This document shows, piece by piece, positions 26,341-34,066 of a DNA stretch of 64,000 bases. Origin of the DNA: Plantibacter sp050587525. GTDB lineage: Bacteria; Actinomycetota; Actinomycetes; Actinomycetales; Microbacteriaceae. The stretch lies in contig NZ_JBOBFT010000001.1 of assembly GCF_050587525.1 (NCBI RefSeq), positions 124,001 through 188,000 of the forward strand, given 5' to 3'. The number at the start of each line of letters is the position of its first letter. The stretch's first letter is position 1. Both the position numbers and the translations under genes were made by a program. The notes below the pieces were generated by a model that saw only the letters and a program-made list of their open reading frames with translations, was not told the origin of the DNA and ran no database searches.

Positions 26341-27248
26341 GCATCGTGACCGCAACCACCATCGAACGCGCCGGATCTGTGCCGGTGCCGCCGCAGTCCA
26401 CAGCCAGCACCCGCGTGCCGCGCGCCCGCCGCAAGCACACCGGACAGTTCTGGATCTACACGGCCCTGACCGTGCTCGCGACGCTCGGGCTCCTCCCCTA
26501 CCTCTTCGTCTTCAGCACCTCGCTGAAATCCACGCAGCAGTTCGCGTCCGACTACTGGCTGCCGTCCTGGCCGCTGCACCTCGAGAACTACGCGAAGGCG
26601 TGGGGACAGATCCAGCCGTACATGATCACGTCGCTGCTCGTCGCGGCGGCATCGATCGTCGGCATCATCGCCCTCAGCCTCCTCGCGGGCTTCGTCCTCG
26701 CCCGCTTCGACTTCCCCGGCCGCACCTTCTTCTTCACGCTGGTCATCGCGCTCATGATGGTGCCGGGCATCGCGAGCCTCATCCCCCTGTTCGTGATGAT
26801 GCGCGACATGGGCCTGCTCAATACGATCTGGGTGCTCATCATCCCCCACATCGCCGCGGGATCCGTGCTCGGCACCATCCTCATGAAGACGTTCATCGAG
26901 GGGATCCCGCAGGAGGTGTTCGATGCTGCGCGGATCGACGGCGCCGGACCCGCCCGCCTGTTCCGCTCGATCATGCTGCCGCTCTCGCTCCCCGTCATCG
27001 GCACGGTCTCCCTCATCACGATCATCGGCGTGTGGAACGACTTCTTCTGGCCGCTCCTCACCGTGACGCAGAACGAGCTCAAGACCGTGAGCGTGGGGCT
27101 GATCTTCTTCCAGGGGCAGTCCGGGACCGACTTCGGGCCGATGTTCGCCGGCTACCTGCTCGCGAGCCTGCCGCTCCTGCTCCTCTTCACGTTCCTCTCC
27201 AAGTACTTCCTCGCGGGGGTGCAGGGCGGGTTGCCCGGGTCGCACTGA
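26337..27248 (+). CDS. ABC sugar importer permease 2 (MalG/UgpE-like)
   Basis: A 303-residue CUT1 permease with six hydrophobic segments. The EAA loop FDAARIDGAGPARLFRSIML lies near residue 205, and KYFLAGVQGGLPGSH closes the protein. The GTG start at 26337 overlaps the previous stop as GTGA; a second GTG three codons on is also possible. It forms the transport channel with the preceding permease. Confidence 0.92.
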   Translation: MSIVTATTIERAGSVPVPPQSTASTRVPRARRKHTGQFWIYTALTVLATLGLLPYLFVFSTSLKSTQQFASDYWLPSWPLHLENYAKAWGQIQPYMITSLLVAAASIVGIIALSLLAGFVLARFDFPGRTFFFTLVIALMMVPGIASLIPLFVMMRDMGLLNTIWVLIIPHIAAGSVLGTILMKTFIEGIPQEVFDAARIDGAGPARLFRSIMLPLSLPVIGTVSLITIIGVWNDFFWPLLTVTQNELKTVSVGLIFFQGQSGTDFGPMFAGYLLASLPLLLLFTFLSKYFLAGVQGGLPGSH

Positions 27249-27390
27249 TCCGGCGTTCGCCACGGCGCTGCATCGCACTGCGCACCACCGCACTGCGCCT
27301 CATCGCACCGCCTCGCACCACCTCTCACTTCACCGTCACACCCCATCGCACCACCCAGCATCCACAGCACTCAGCCCAGAAAGGCACACC

Positions 27391-28836
27391 ATGAAACATC
27401 GACGTTTCCTCCGAGTGACCCTCGCCGGAGCCATGGCCGCGACGCTCGTCGCCGGCGCGGCCGGTTGCACGAGCCAGCCCGCGGCATCGGGAGACAAGGT
27501 GACGATCACCCTCTCCGGACCGAACCAGTGGAACAACGATCCTGCTTCGTTCGGGCCCGCGTGGGAGGACCTCGTGAAGCGGTTCGAGAAGCGCGAACCG
27601 AACATCACGGTGAAGACGACGGTCCTGCCGCTCGCGGAGTTCAAGCAGACGCTCGCCACGCAGCTCGCCGCTGGAACTGCGCCCGAGCTGATCTTCGCGC
27701 AGACCTCGCACAAGCCCGAGCAGGTGCACTCGCTCGACAAGGAGCTGCAGAAGCCGAACCCGTACGTCGACGGCAACACGAAGTGGATCGACGTCTTCAA
27801 TCAGGACTACTTCGGTCCCGACGCGACCGCCGCCCGCAACGCAGCGAACAACTACGAGTTCATCCCCTTCAACCTGTACACCTTCGGCATCTACTACAAC
27901 CAGGACGCCTTCGCGAAGGCCGGCGTGAAGGCAGCGCCCGAGACGCTCGGCGATCTGCTCGACGCCTGCGGGAAGCTCAAGAAGTCCGGCGTCACGCCCC
28001 TCGCGTTCGACAACAGCTGGATCTCGCAGAACAGCACCGTGAAGCCGATCATGTCGATGCTCCTCACGAAGTACTTCGACGAGCTGAACCAGTTCGCCGC
28101 CGACGGCACTCCCGGAACGGCGACGCAGATCTCGAAGAAGGACTTCGCGAAGGGCATCCTGACGGGCGAGTTCACCACCGAGAACACGCCGGAGATCGCT
28201 GCCGGTCTGGAATTGGCCAAGAAGGTCGTCGACGCATGCGCCACGGACAACTGGTCCGGCGTCTCCTCGACCGGAGCAGCCTTCACGGGCGGCCAGGAGT
28301 TCCTCGCCGGTGATGCAGCGATGTCGTTCGGCGCGAACTTCTCGGCGACGAACCTCGCCGACGTCGACTGGAAGTGGAGCACGATGCCGTTCCCCACCAT
28401 CACGAAGCAGGACAGCCCGCTGTCCACCGGTGAGAAGGCGCGCCTCGGTGCGACGATCGGCGGCACCAGCTACATGATCCCGTCCTACATCAAGGGCGCG
28501 CAGCTCGACGCGACCATCAAGTTCCTGCAATTCGTCAGCTCCCCCGAAGGCGCCCAGCCGTGGCTCGACAAGACGGGTGGCATCCCATCGCTCGCCGATG
28601 CCGCTCCCGCACCCGGCCTCGAAGGCCTCACCTCGGGCGATTGGGCGCTCAGCCCCACCGTCCCGGATCCGCAGTTCATTCCCAAAGCGCAGTCCGGCCA
28701 GGGCGTCTACACCGGGTACCTCACCGGCACGAAGACCCTCGACCAGCAGCTGGCCGAGATGAACCAGCAGTGGATCGACACCGCCAAGGAGCTCGCCGTC
28801 GACGGTGGGTGGACTGAAGACTGGGCGAAGGGCTGA
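27391..28836 (+). CDS. sugar-binding lipoprotein (CUT1, family 1 solute-binding protein)
   Basis: A 481-residue extracellular binding protein. The signal peptide ends in a lipobox (AGAAGC, Cys near residue 29). The mature part has the usual two-lobed pattern (VTITLSGPNQWNNDPASFGP, ITVKTTVLPLAEFKQTLATQ, FIPFNLYTFGIYYNQDAFAK). AGAAAGG precedes the ATG at 27391. The 142-bp gap to the permease gene is rich in GCACCACC-like simple sequence. It delivers an oligosaccharide to the two permeases; the ligand is unknown, though adjacent GH99-like and mannosidase genes suggest a mannoside. Confidence 0.92.
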   Translation: MKHRRFLRVTLAGAMAATLVAGAAGCTSQPAASGDKVTITLSGPNQWNNDPASFGPAWEDLVKRFEKREPNITVKTTVLPLAEFKQTLATQLAAGTAPELIFAQTSHKPEQVHSLDKELQKPNPYVDGNTKWIDVFNQDYFGPDATAARNAANNYEFIPFNLYTFGIYYNQDAFAKAGVKAAPETLGDLLDACGKLKKSGVTPLAFDNSWISQNSTVKPIMSMLLTKYFDELNQFAADGTPGTATQISKKDFAKGILTGEFTTENTPEIAAGLELAKKVVDACATDNWSGVSSTGAAFTGGQEFLAGDAAMSFGANFSATNLADVDWKWSTMPFPTITKQDSPLSTGEKARLGATIGGTSYMIPSYIKGAQLDATIKFLQFVSSPEGAQPWLDKTGGIPSLADAAPAPGLEGLTSGDWALSPTVPDPQFIPKAQSGQGVYTGYLTGTKTLDQQLAEMNQQWIDTAKELAVDGGWTEDWAKG

Positions 28837-28855
28837 TCACGGCTGTTGCTGTGAG

Positions 28856-28899
28856 CACCGCCGGCCCGTCGATCATGCGTGATCGACGGGCCGGCGGTG
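28856..28899 (+). terminator. strong hairpin terminator after the second importer operon
   Basis: Perfect 20-bp arms (28856-28875 and 28880-28899) flank the 4-base loop TGCG, 20 bp after the binding-protein stop. It is one of the strongest hairpins in the window. Confidence 0.8.
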
Positions 28900-28929
28900 C
28901 GCGTGGACGCCGTGCTCGTGTCGGTGTTC

Positions 28930-29010
28930 CCGGCGCTGGTGCTGGTGTTGGTGCTGGTGTTCCTGTTCCTCGTTCCTGTTCCTGTTCCTGTTCCTCGTGC
29001 TTCGTGTGCT
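28930..29010. repeat. simple-sequence tract (GGTGCT and GTTCCT units)
   Basis: The gap before the sialidase-fold gene contains degenerate hexamer repeats, GGTGCTGGTGTT-like units followed by GTTCCT-like units. It is probably replication slippage in non-coding DNA. Confidence 0.6.
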
Positions 29011-29046
29011 TCACCCCGAACCTGATCCCTCCCCGAAAGGCTCGTT

Positions 29047-30264
29047 ATGACCAGCATTGAATCGACCGATGTGCGCGCCGCGGCATCGGCTGCTGCTGCC
29101 TCGTCCGCCGCTCCTGCATCGGCATCGCCGGGTGCCGCGGCATCGCATCCCGCTCCCGTGATCACCGAGGGTGGTACGCCCGCCCTGCCGGTGTGGCAGG
29201 GGATCCCCGGCGTCGCGCAAACGGCCGACGGCGCGCTCTGGGTCACCTGGTACACGGGCGGGCCGAAGGAGCCGTCGGCGGAGAACGTGGCTGTGCTCGT
29301 GCACAGCGTCGACGATGGCGTCACGTGGACGCACGCCTGCACCATCGCTGCGCCCGGTGGTGTGCGCGTGTTCGATCCGAACCTCTGGGTCGATCCCGCA
29401 GGGCGCCTCTGGCACCTGTGGAACCAGACCGACGAGTCGATCAACGAGCTCTTCGACGGGGCCGGTGGGGTGTGGGCGCGGCATTCGGTCGAGGCTGTCT
29501 CTGCGGGCTCCGGCTCTGCGAGCTCCGGCTCTGCGAGTTCCGGGTCTGCCGGTTCCGGCTCCGCGAGTTCTGTTCCGATGGGAATCGAATGGTCGGTCCC
29601 GGCGCGCCTGTCGAACGGTGTCTCGATGAACAAGCCGATCGTGACGGCGGACGGCGACTGGTTGCTCCCCGCGTCGGTCTGGGGTCAGGGCCCGGATCGT
29701 GGTCTCGACGAGCCGTCGGACGCGAACGTCTACGCATCGACCGACCGCGGTGAGACCTGGTCGTTCCGTGGTGGTGCGCACGTGCCGGTCGGCATCCGGA
29801 CGTTCGACGAGCACATGATCGTGGAGCGTCGACCCGGGGAACTGTGGATGGTCATCCGGACGCTCGACGGGCTCGCGGAGTCGTTCTCGCAGGACGGCGG
29901 TGCGACGTGGACCCTCGTTCGTCCGAGCGGCTTCAACCCGCACACCTCGAGTCGGGTGTTCTTCTCGCGGCTGCGTGATGGTCGCATCATTCTGGTCCGC
30001 AACGATCATGCAACCGAGCGTCACGGCATGCGCATCGACGTCTCATCCGACAACGGTGAGACGTGGTCGACGCTCGGTGTCATCGACTCGCGTGGCACAC
30101 TCACCTATCCCGATGCGATGGAGCTCGCCGACGGCACGCTCGCCGTCGTCTACGACCGTGAGCGTGGCGCTCTGGGCGAGATCCTGCTGCAGCGCATCCG
30201 CCTCGACGGCAGCGCCCCTCTCGCGGACGCCCCACCCACCATCGTCTCCGCCCTCCCCGCCTGA
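29047..30264 (+). CDS. sialidase-fold (BNR repeat) glycoside hydrolase-like protein
   Basis: A 405-residue protein with four Asp boxes: SVDDGVTWTH, STDRGETWSF, SQDGGATWTL and SSDNGETWST, marking a sialidase-type six-bladed propeller. FDPNLWVDPAGRLWHLWNQT and SRVFFSRLRDGRIILVRNDH match a bacterial subgroup of uncertain activity found beside sugar operons. No typical signal peptide is present (the first 35 residues are Ala/Ser-rich), so it is probably cytoplasmic. A Ser/Gly tract (residues 152-175) interrupts the second blade. True sialidase activity is not shown; the neighbouring KDG/KDPG genes suggest a uronate or deoxy-keto sugar link. Confidence 0.75.
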   Translation: MTSIESTDVRAAASAAAASSAAPASASPGAAASHPAPVITEGGTPALPVWQGIPGVAQTADGALWVTWYTGGPKEPSAENVAVLVHSVDDGVTWTHACTIAAPGGVRVFDPNLWVDPAGRLWHLWNQTDESINELFDGAGGVWARHSVEAVSAGSGSASSGSASSGSAGSGSASSVPMGIEWSVPARLSNGVSMNKPIVTADGDWLLPASVWGQGPDRGLDEPSDANVYASTDRGETWSFRGGAHVPVGIRTFDEHMIVERRPGELWMVIRTLDGLAESFSQDGGATWTLVRPSGFNPHTSSRVFFSRLRDGRIILVRNDHATERHGMRIDVSSDNGETWSTLGVIDSRGTLTYPDAMELADGTLAVVYDRERGALGEILLQRIRLDGSAPLADAPPTIVSALPA

Positions 30265-30279
30265 CCTCCCGCTCCCCTG

Positions 30280-30352
30280 CCCCGAACCTCCGTTTTCGTG
30301 CAAGAAGTGCCCTCGATACTGGGCGGATTGCACGAAAACGGAGGTTTCGGGG
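30280..30352. terminator. long imperfect palindrome between convergent genes
   Basis: Arms of 24 and 25 bases (30280-30303 and 30328-30352) differ by one extra T and flank a 24-base loop. It lies between the sialidase-fold gene and kdgK stops and should terminate both transcripts. The AT-rich AACGAAAA-like core differs from the GC-rich terminators nearby, so it may also be a dispersed repeat. Confidence 0.6.
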
Positions 30353-30362
30353 TGGGTGGGAG

Positions 30363-31328
30363 TTACCGGGCGACCTCGTCGGCGTGGTGCGCGGCGAGGT
30401 CGGCGCGGGTTGGCGCGCCCTCCCAATCGCCGACGGTGGAGACGGCACGTTCGCCGAGACGGGCGCCGAGGGCGAGACGATCGGCGATGGACGTGTTCTC
30501 GACGAGCGCAGCGAGGTAGCCGCCGACGAACGCGTCGCCGGCGCCGACGGGATCGACGACCGTCACCGGATGGGCTCGCTGCTCGATGAACCCCGTCGGC
30601 TCCGTCCACGCGCATGACCCGAGCGCGCCCATCTTGAGCACGACCTCTCGGGGGCCGAGTCGGGCGATCGCGCGGGCGAGCGTCTCTGGGTCGGTGCCGG
30701 AGGCGAGGAGCTGCGCTTCGTCGAGTCCCGCGAAGAGCATGTCGACCATCGGGAGCAGTTCGCCGATGACACACGATGCTTCACTATCGGCCCAGAGCGC
30801 GCGTCGGTGATTCACGTCGAAGGAGACGAGGATGCCGGCGTTGCGGGCTCGCTCAACGGCGGCGAAGACGACCTCGCGTGCCGTCGGGCTGAGGGCGAGC
30901 GTGATGCCGGTGAGGTGCAGGACGGTTGCGCCGTCGAGTGCCGCCGGGCCGAGGTCATCGCTCGACAACTGCGCTCCTGCGGAGTCCCGGCGATGGTACG
31001 AGACGCTCCACTGCGAAGCGGATGGTCTCCCTTTCACCATGACGCCGGTCGGATGAGCGGTGAGCGCACGCGCCTGCGTCTCCACGCCTTCCGCACGGAG
31101 TTCGCGGAGGATCATCGCGCCGATCGCGTCATCGCCGACGCAGCCGACCCATCGACTCGCGATGCCGAGGCGCGCAAGGGTGATCGCCACGTTCGACTCG
31201 GATCCAGCGACCCCGAGCGCGAACTGCTGGCCGCGCATCACCGCGCCCGGGGTTGCAGCGGCGAAGGCGCCCATCGTCTCGCCGGCCGTGACCACGAGAG
31301 GGGTCCGTGCGGTTCGCCCGCCGTTCAT
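30363..31328 (-). CDS. kdgK: PfkB family carbohydrate kinase, probably 2-keto-3-deoxygluconate kinase
   Basis: A 321-residue ribokinase-fold enzyme. The N-terminal FALGVAGSESNVAITLARLG is the first PfkB signature with the GG-like sugar site, and VVDPVGAGDAFVGGYLAALV near residue 258 is the second signature, with the catalytic Asp in GAGD. The ATG at 31328 overlaps the upstream aldolase stop as ATGA, which fixes the start; the longer ORF is spurious. Coupling to a KDPG aldolase strongly suggests phosphorylation of 2-keto-3-deoxygluconate or its galactonate epimer. Confidence 0.88.
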   Translation of the reverse strand: MNGGRTARTPLVVTAGETMGAFAAATPGAVMRGQQFALGVAGSESNVAITLARLGIASRWVGCVGDDAIGAMILRELRAEGVETQARALTAHPTGVMVKGRPSASQWSVSYHRRDSAGAQLSSDDLGPAALDGATVLHLTGITLALSPTAREVVFAAVERARNAGILVSFDVNHRRALWADSEASCVIGELLPMVDMLFAGLDEAQLLASGTDPETLARAIARLGPREVVLKMGALGSCAWTEPTGFIEQRAHPVTVVDPVGAGDAFVGGYLAALVENTSIADRLALGARLGERAVSTVGDWEGAPTRADLAAHHADEVAR

Positions 31329-31969
31329 CGCGAAGCCCTGCTCGTCATTTCGGCGCGGATCGCGCGCAATTCGGCGAGGAGATCCTCCAGCCGGGCCGGT
31401 TCGATGCCGAGCCCTCCGCCGATGCCGACCGCAATTGCGCCGGAACGCAGGTAGCTCGCCGCGGTCGCAACCGTGACGCCACCCACGGCGATGAGCGGGA
31501 TGTGCGGGAGTGGATCGCGAACGAGGGACAGGTAGTCGGGCCCGAACGCTCCGGCGGGGAACACCTTCACGGCGGCGGCACCGTCGTTCCACGACTGCAT
31601 GATTTCCGATGGCGTCACCGCGCCCGGATAGAAGGCGCGAGCCGTGCCGCGCGTGGACCGGACGACTCGTTTCGCGCGGTTCGGCGAGACGAAGAACTCG
31701 GCTCCTGCCGCCGTCGCGGCTTCGAGGATCGCCGGTGTCGTGACCGTGCCCGCGCCGATCTCGACGCCCTCCGGCAGTTCGCGTCGGAGTTCGCGGATCG
31801 CGTCGCCTGCTTCGGCGAGCGTGTACGACACCTCGAGCACGCGCACTCCGCCGGCCGCGAGAGCGACCCCGCGCCTCACCGCGTCAGCGACGGTCGTCGA
31901 CCGGACGATGGCGAGCAACCCGTCCGCGAGCAGTGCGGGGCTGATGGGCGGGCGATCCAGGGCATCCAC
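31325..31969 (-). CDS. eda: 2-dehydro-3-deoxyphosphogluconate (KDPG/KDPGal) aldolase
   Basis: A 214-residue TIM-barrel class I aldolase. LLAIVRSTTVADAV is the usual first strand, LEVSYT holds the catalytic Glu, VEIGAGTVTTPAILEAATAA is the family signature, and AVKVFPAGAFGP carries the Schiff-base Lys. It cleaves KDPG (or the galactonate analogue) to pyruvate and glyceraldehyde-3-phosphate. GAGGAAGAAG lies upstream of the ATG. It is followed by kdgK with a 4-bp overlap. An operator-like TTAACTTACTAT lies 49 bp upstream. The pair would process deoxy-keto sugars from uronates or aldonates released in this locus. Confidence 0.9.
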   Translation of the reverse strand: MDALDRPPISPALLADGLLAIVRSTTVADAVRRGVALAAGGVRVLEVSYTLAEAGDAIRELRRELPEGVEIGAGTVTTPAILEAATAAGAEFFVSPNRAKRVVRSTRGTARAFYPGAVTPSEIMQSWNDGAAAVKVFPAGAFGPDYLSLVRDPLPHIPLIAVGGVTVATAASYLRSGAIAVGIGGGLGIEPARLEDLLAELRAIRAEMTSRASR

Positions 31970-32017
31970 GGCGACTTCTTCCTCGGCGGCTCGCCCACAT
32001 CGGCAAGCATTACCAAG

Positions 32018-32029
32018 TTAACTTACTAT
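32018..32029. promoter_or_regulatory. operator-like motif upstream of eda-kdgK
   Basis: TTAACTTACTAT fits the degenerate TTAwsATGyTAw motif at 10 of 12 positions and overlaps AAGTTAACTT (32015-32024), a perfect 10-bp palindrome. It could place eda-kdgK under the same regulator as GH38 and the second importer, but the match is weaker. Confidence 0.35.
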
Positions 32030-32155
32030 GAAGCTGGGCCAGCGTGGCACAAGCTCTCGACCGCCGTAGTGAGGACAGCTTGGAGACCGACATTCGCGAG
32101 CGCCCGCCGCTACGCTGAGCATCAAGGGCATCCCACTCATCGAATAGCGACCAAC

Positions 32156-32208
32156 CGCACGACTCATAATCGTGAGGTCGCGGGTTCGAATCCCACTCCT
32201 GCTAGCCA
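32156..32208 (+). other. tRNA-Met 3'-half fragment, putative left attachment site of the island
   Basis: The sequence from CGCACGACTCATAATCGTGA through the T-loop (GGGTTCGAATCCC) to CTAGCCA is the 3' part of a tRNA-Met(CAT), including anticodon arm, T-arm and acceptor end. The 5' half is absent and one T-stem pair is mismatched, so it is not a functional tRNA. The 17-bp CTCATAATCGTGAGGTC (32163-32179) recurs at 39550-39566, the far end of the defence island. tRNA 3' halves are classic integration sites. Confidence 0.7.
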
Positions 32209-32215
32209 TCGCGAA

Positions 32216-32567
32216 ATGTCAGACGCTTCGCGGTGCTGGTCCGTGCCCTGCCAGGGACGCTCAAACTCACGCATCTCAACCCCCTTTTTGTGTGGCTCCC
32301 AAGGATACCTACCTGTGAGGGAGGGAGCGGCTCGGGACTTCAGGCATACCGCTGACCGGTCCGTGGTGACACCAACCGAACGCAGGACCCCAGGAATCTA
32401 CCTTGGGTCAGCCGTACTGTGCAGTTCTGTTCATGGCCAGCAGCGTGGGTGTGTGCATGGGACCCGGCCCGCGCGTCGTCCGTCGGCGCGCTCTCACGCC
32501 GGCATCCGAAGCGTGATCGGCAAGCTGAACAACCTAAGCGCGCTCGGGTCGTGGTGGCCGAGGGCTT
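32216..32567. other. non-coding stretch inside the island's left edge
   Basis: I see no convincing gene, RNA or strong repeat in these 352 bp between the tRNA fragment and the first island gene. ORFs crossing it have shadow-like composition. It may hold remnants of a lost integration module. Confidence 0.4.
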
Positions 32568-33014
32568 TCACGAGCCCATTGTGTTCACCGTCGGATGTGT
32601 AACTGCACGACGTTCCGTTCCAGTGCCCCCTGCGGCATCGAAGAGGATCGCGACTTCATACTGCACGAAGTTTGGGTTTCCTTTCCCGTCACCTGAGATG
32701 AGGACGCTGCCGACTTGGATATCGTCGGCGGACGCGAGTAGGTCTTCCAACTCTTCGCCGACGCGGGACTCGAGGCTGTGTGAGGAGGTAAAGAGGGTGG
32801 CCTGTCCGGCGTTGTCGTCTCGATCGAACAGGTCGGCGCAGAGTTCGTCCGCGTGCACCTTCCCGACGACGCCCCATTTGGGCGCACGCCCGGCGAAACC
32901 GTGTCGCATGGTCACGGCAAGCCAGTTGCCCGCTGAAGCAATGACGTTGCTTCCTGCTGGGAGGTCGCCGGCCTCCGCCAGAGTCACTTCTTCCAGGCCA
33001 TGTGTGTTGAACAT
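32568..33014 (-). CDS. hypothetical island protein, 148 residues
   Basis: A small soluble protein beginning MFNTHGLEEVTLAEAGDLPA. It contains ASAGNWLAVTMRHGFAGRAP and ends VQYEVAILFDAAGGTGTERR plus a short tail. Minus-strand AGGAAGG lies 8 bp before the ATG at 33014, so I prefer this start to the ORF start at 33065. I recognise no family and see no membrane segment or catalytic motif. It lies at the left edge of the defence island, downstream of the Cys-cluster gene on the same strand (78 bp apart), and may share its transcript. Confidence 0.55.
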   Translation of the reverse strand: MFNTHGLEEVTLAEAGDLPAGSNVIASAGNWLAVTMRHGFAGRAPKWGVVGKVHADELCADLFDRDDNAGQATLFTSSHSLESRVGEELEDLLASADDIQVGSVLISGDGKGNPNFVQYEVAILFDAAGGTGTERRAVTHPTVNTMGS

Positions 33015-33092
33015 TGTCGTCGCCTTCCTACGTGCGTCAGAGGTGTTGATACCTACAAAGCGCACATGCGGCGATTCTGGGGCGAAGCTGAA

Positions 33093-33857
33093 CTAGCGTG
33101 GGACCGGCCCGGGGATACCGTTCTCTATCCAATCGAGCTCTATCTCGCTGAACGCTGCAGCAAAGTGCGGCGTCACACATTCCTTGACCACCGCGTTGTC
33201 AGGATGAGCTGACCACTCTGGGCAGGTGATCAGCGCCAGGAACTGCACTGCTGCCGTTTCTGCCGGATTGCCAGGAATTGGGAACGCTGCGAGGAGGCTC
33301 TTGCTGAGGACCTTGGACGTAGCGGTTCTGACTAGGACGTCGGTGTCTTCCGGCAATGCAGCATCCAGAGCAACGTCGACAATCTTTTCGCAAGCCAACT
33401 GCACGAGATCCTGGCCAAGATCAACGAGGCGGAGGTATCCGATGCACAGCGAACAAATGAAATGCTCTGTGTTGATGAGCCGGACCACTTCATCACGGGT
33501 CGCCCTATCGCTGGCCGCATCGAGTAGTTCTTTGTGCAACGAGACGCTGAGCTTGTCGAGCAGTGACTCCAACGGCTCCTTCGCCGTGGCCCACTCGCCA
33601 GCAAAGAACCATTCCGCAGTTCGTGAGACAAGGAAGTCCGTCGCTAGAACTGCGAATTCGGGTGTCCCTTCGGCCCTGCGCGCGAGCCTTCTTCTCCGCG
33701 CGGTCGCGTCGCGAAGCCGCCTTCTTTCAGGGCCCTCTGAAAACAGCGCTCCGACCCTCGCGCTATGCGGTAGGCCGTGCAGGCGCTTTAGGCAGTCGCA
33801 CTCGCAATCTTCCCGTGGGGTGGCGATGGAATCTGCGCAGCCGGGTTGGTGTGCCAT
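33093..33857 (-). CDS. hypothetical island protein with N-terminal Cys cluster
   Basis: A 254-residue soluble, largely helical protein. The N-terminus (MAHQPGCADSIATPREDCEC and DCLKRLHG) holds four Cys and a His that could bind zinc. The rest is rich in Leu, Ala, Glu and Asp with no motif I recognise (LESLLDKLSVSLHKELLDAA, ICSLCIGYLRLVDLGQDLVQ). GAAAGAG lies close upstream of the ATG at 33857; an upstream ATG at 33881 is the alternative. It sits between the att-like end and hamB, on the same strand as the Hachiman operon but 209 bp from it. Its role is unknown; an island accessory function is possible. Confidence 0.6.
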   Translation of the reverse strand: MAHQPGCADSIATPREDCECDCLKRLHGLPHSARVGALFSEGPERRRLRDATARRRRLARRAEGTPEFAVLATDFLVSRTAEWFFAGEWATAKEPLESLLDKLSVSLHKELLDAASDRATRDEVVRLINTEHFICSLCIGYLRLVDLGQDLVQLACEKIVDVALDAALPEDTDVLVRTATSKVLSKSLLAAFPIPGNPAETAAVQFLALITCPEWSAHPDNAVVKECVTPHFAAAFSEIELDWIENGIPGPVPR

Positions 33858-34066
33858 GGTCTCTCTTTCGTGCGGGAGCATCGTCAGCGTGTGCCGGCGG
33901 TCTTCGAGTCGAGGCCCTGGCCAGTCGAGGAAAAATCCTACCGATCGGTATTATTCTAGGGCTTGGCATCCCGCGCACTGGATCGGGTGGGGAATCGGCC
34001 GGTTCCGGAGTTATCTCAATTTCACGGCGCGCTTGTGGTTCGCCCCTCAGGAAGCCGAGTCGGGTG

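Noticed and set aside
29047..30264. Assignment as a true sialidase acting on sialic acid
   Set aside because: Four Asp boxes define the fold, but I could not place the full set of catalytic Arg, Tyr and Glu residues, and no sialic acid catabolic genes (nanA, nanE, nanK) are nearby.
32130..32208. A complete tRNA-Met gene at the island's left end
   Set aside because: The D-arm and 5' acceptor strand are absent upstream of the anticodon arm, and one T-stem pair is mismatched. Only a 3' half is present.
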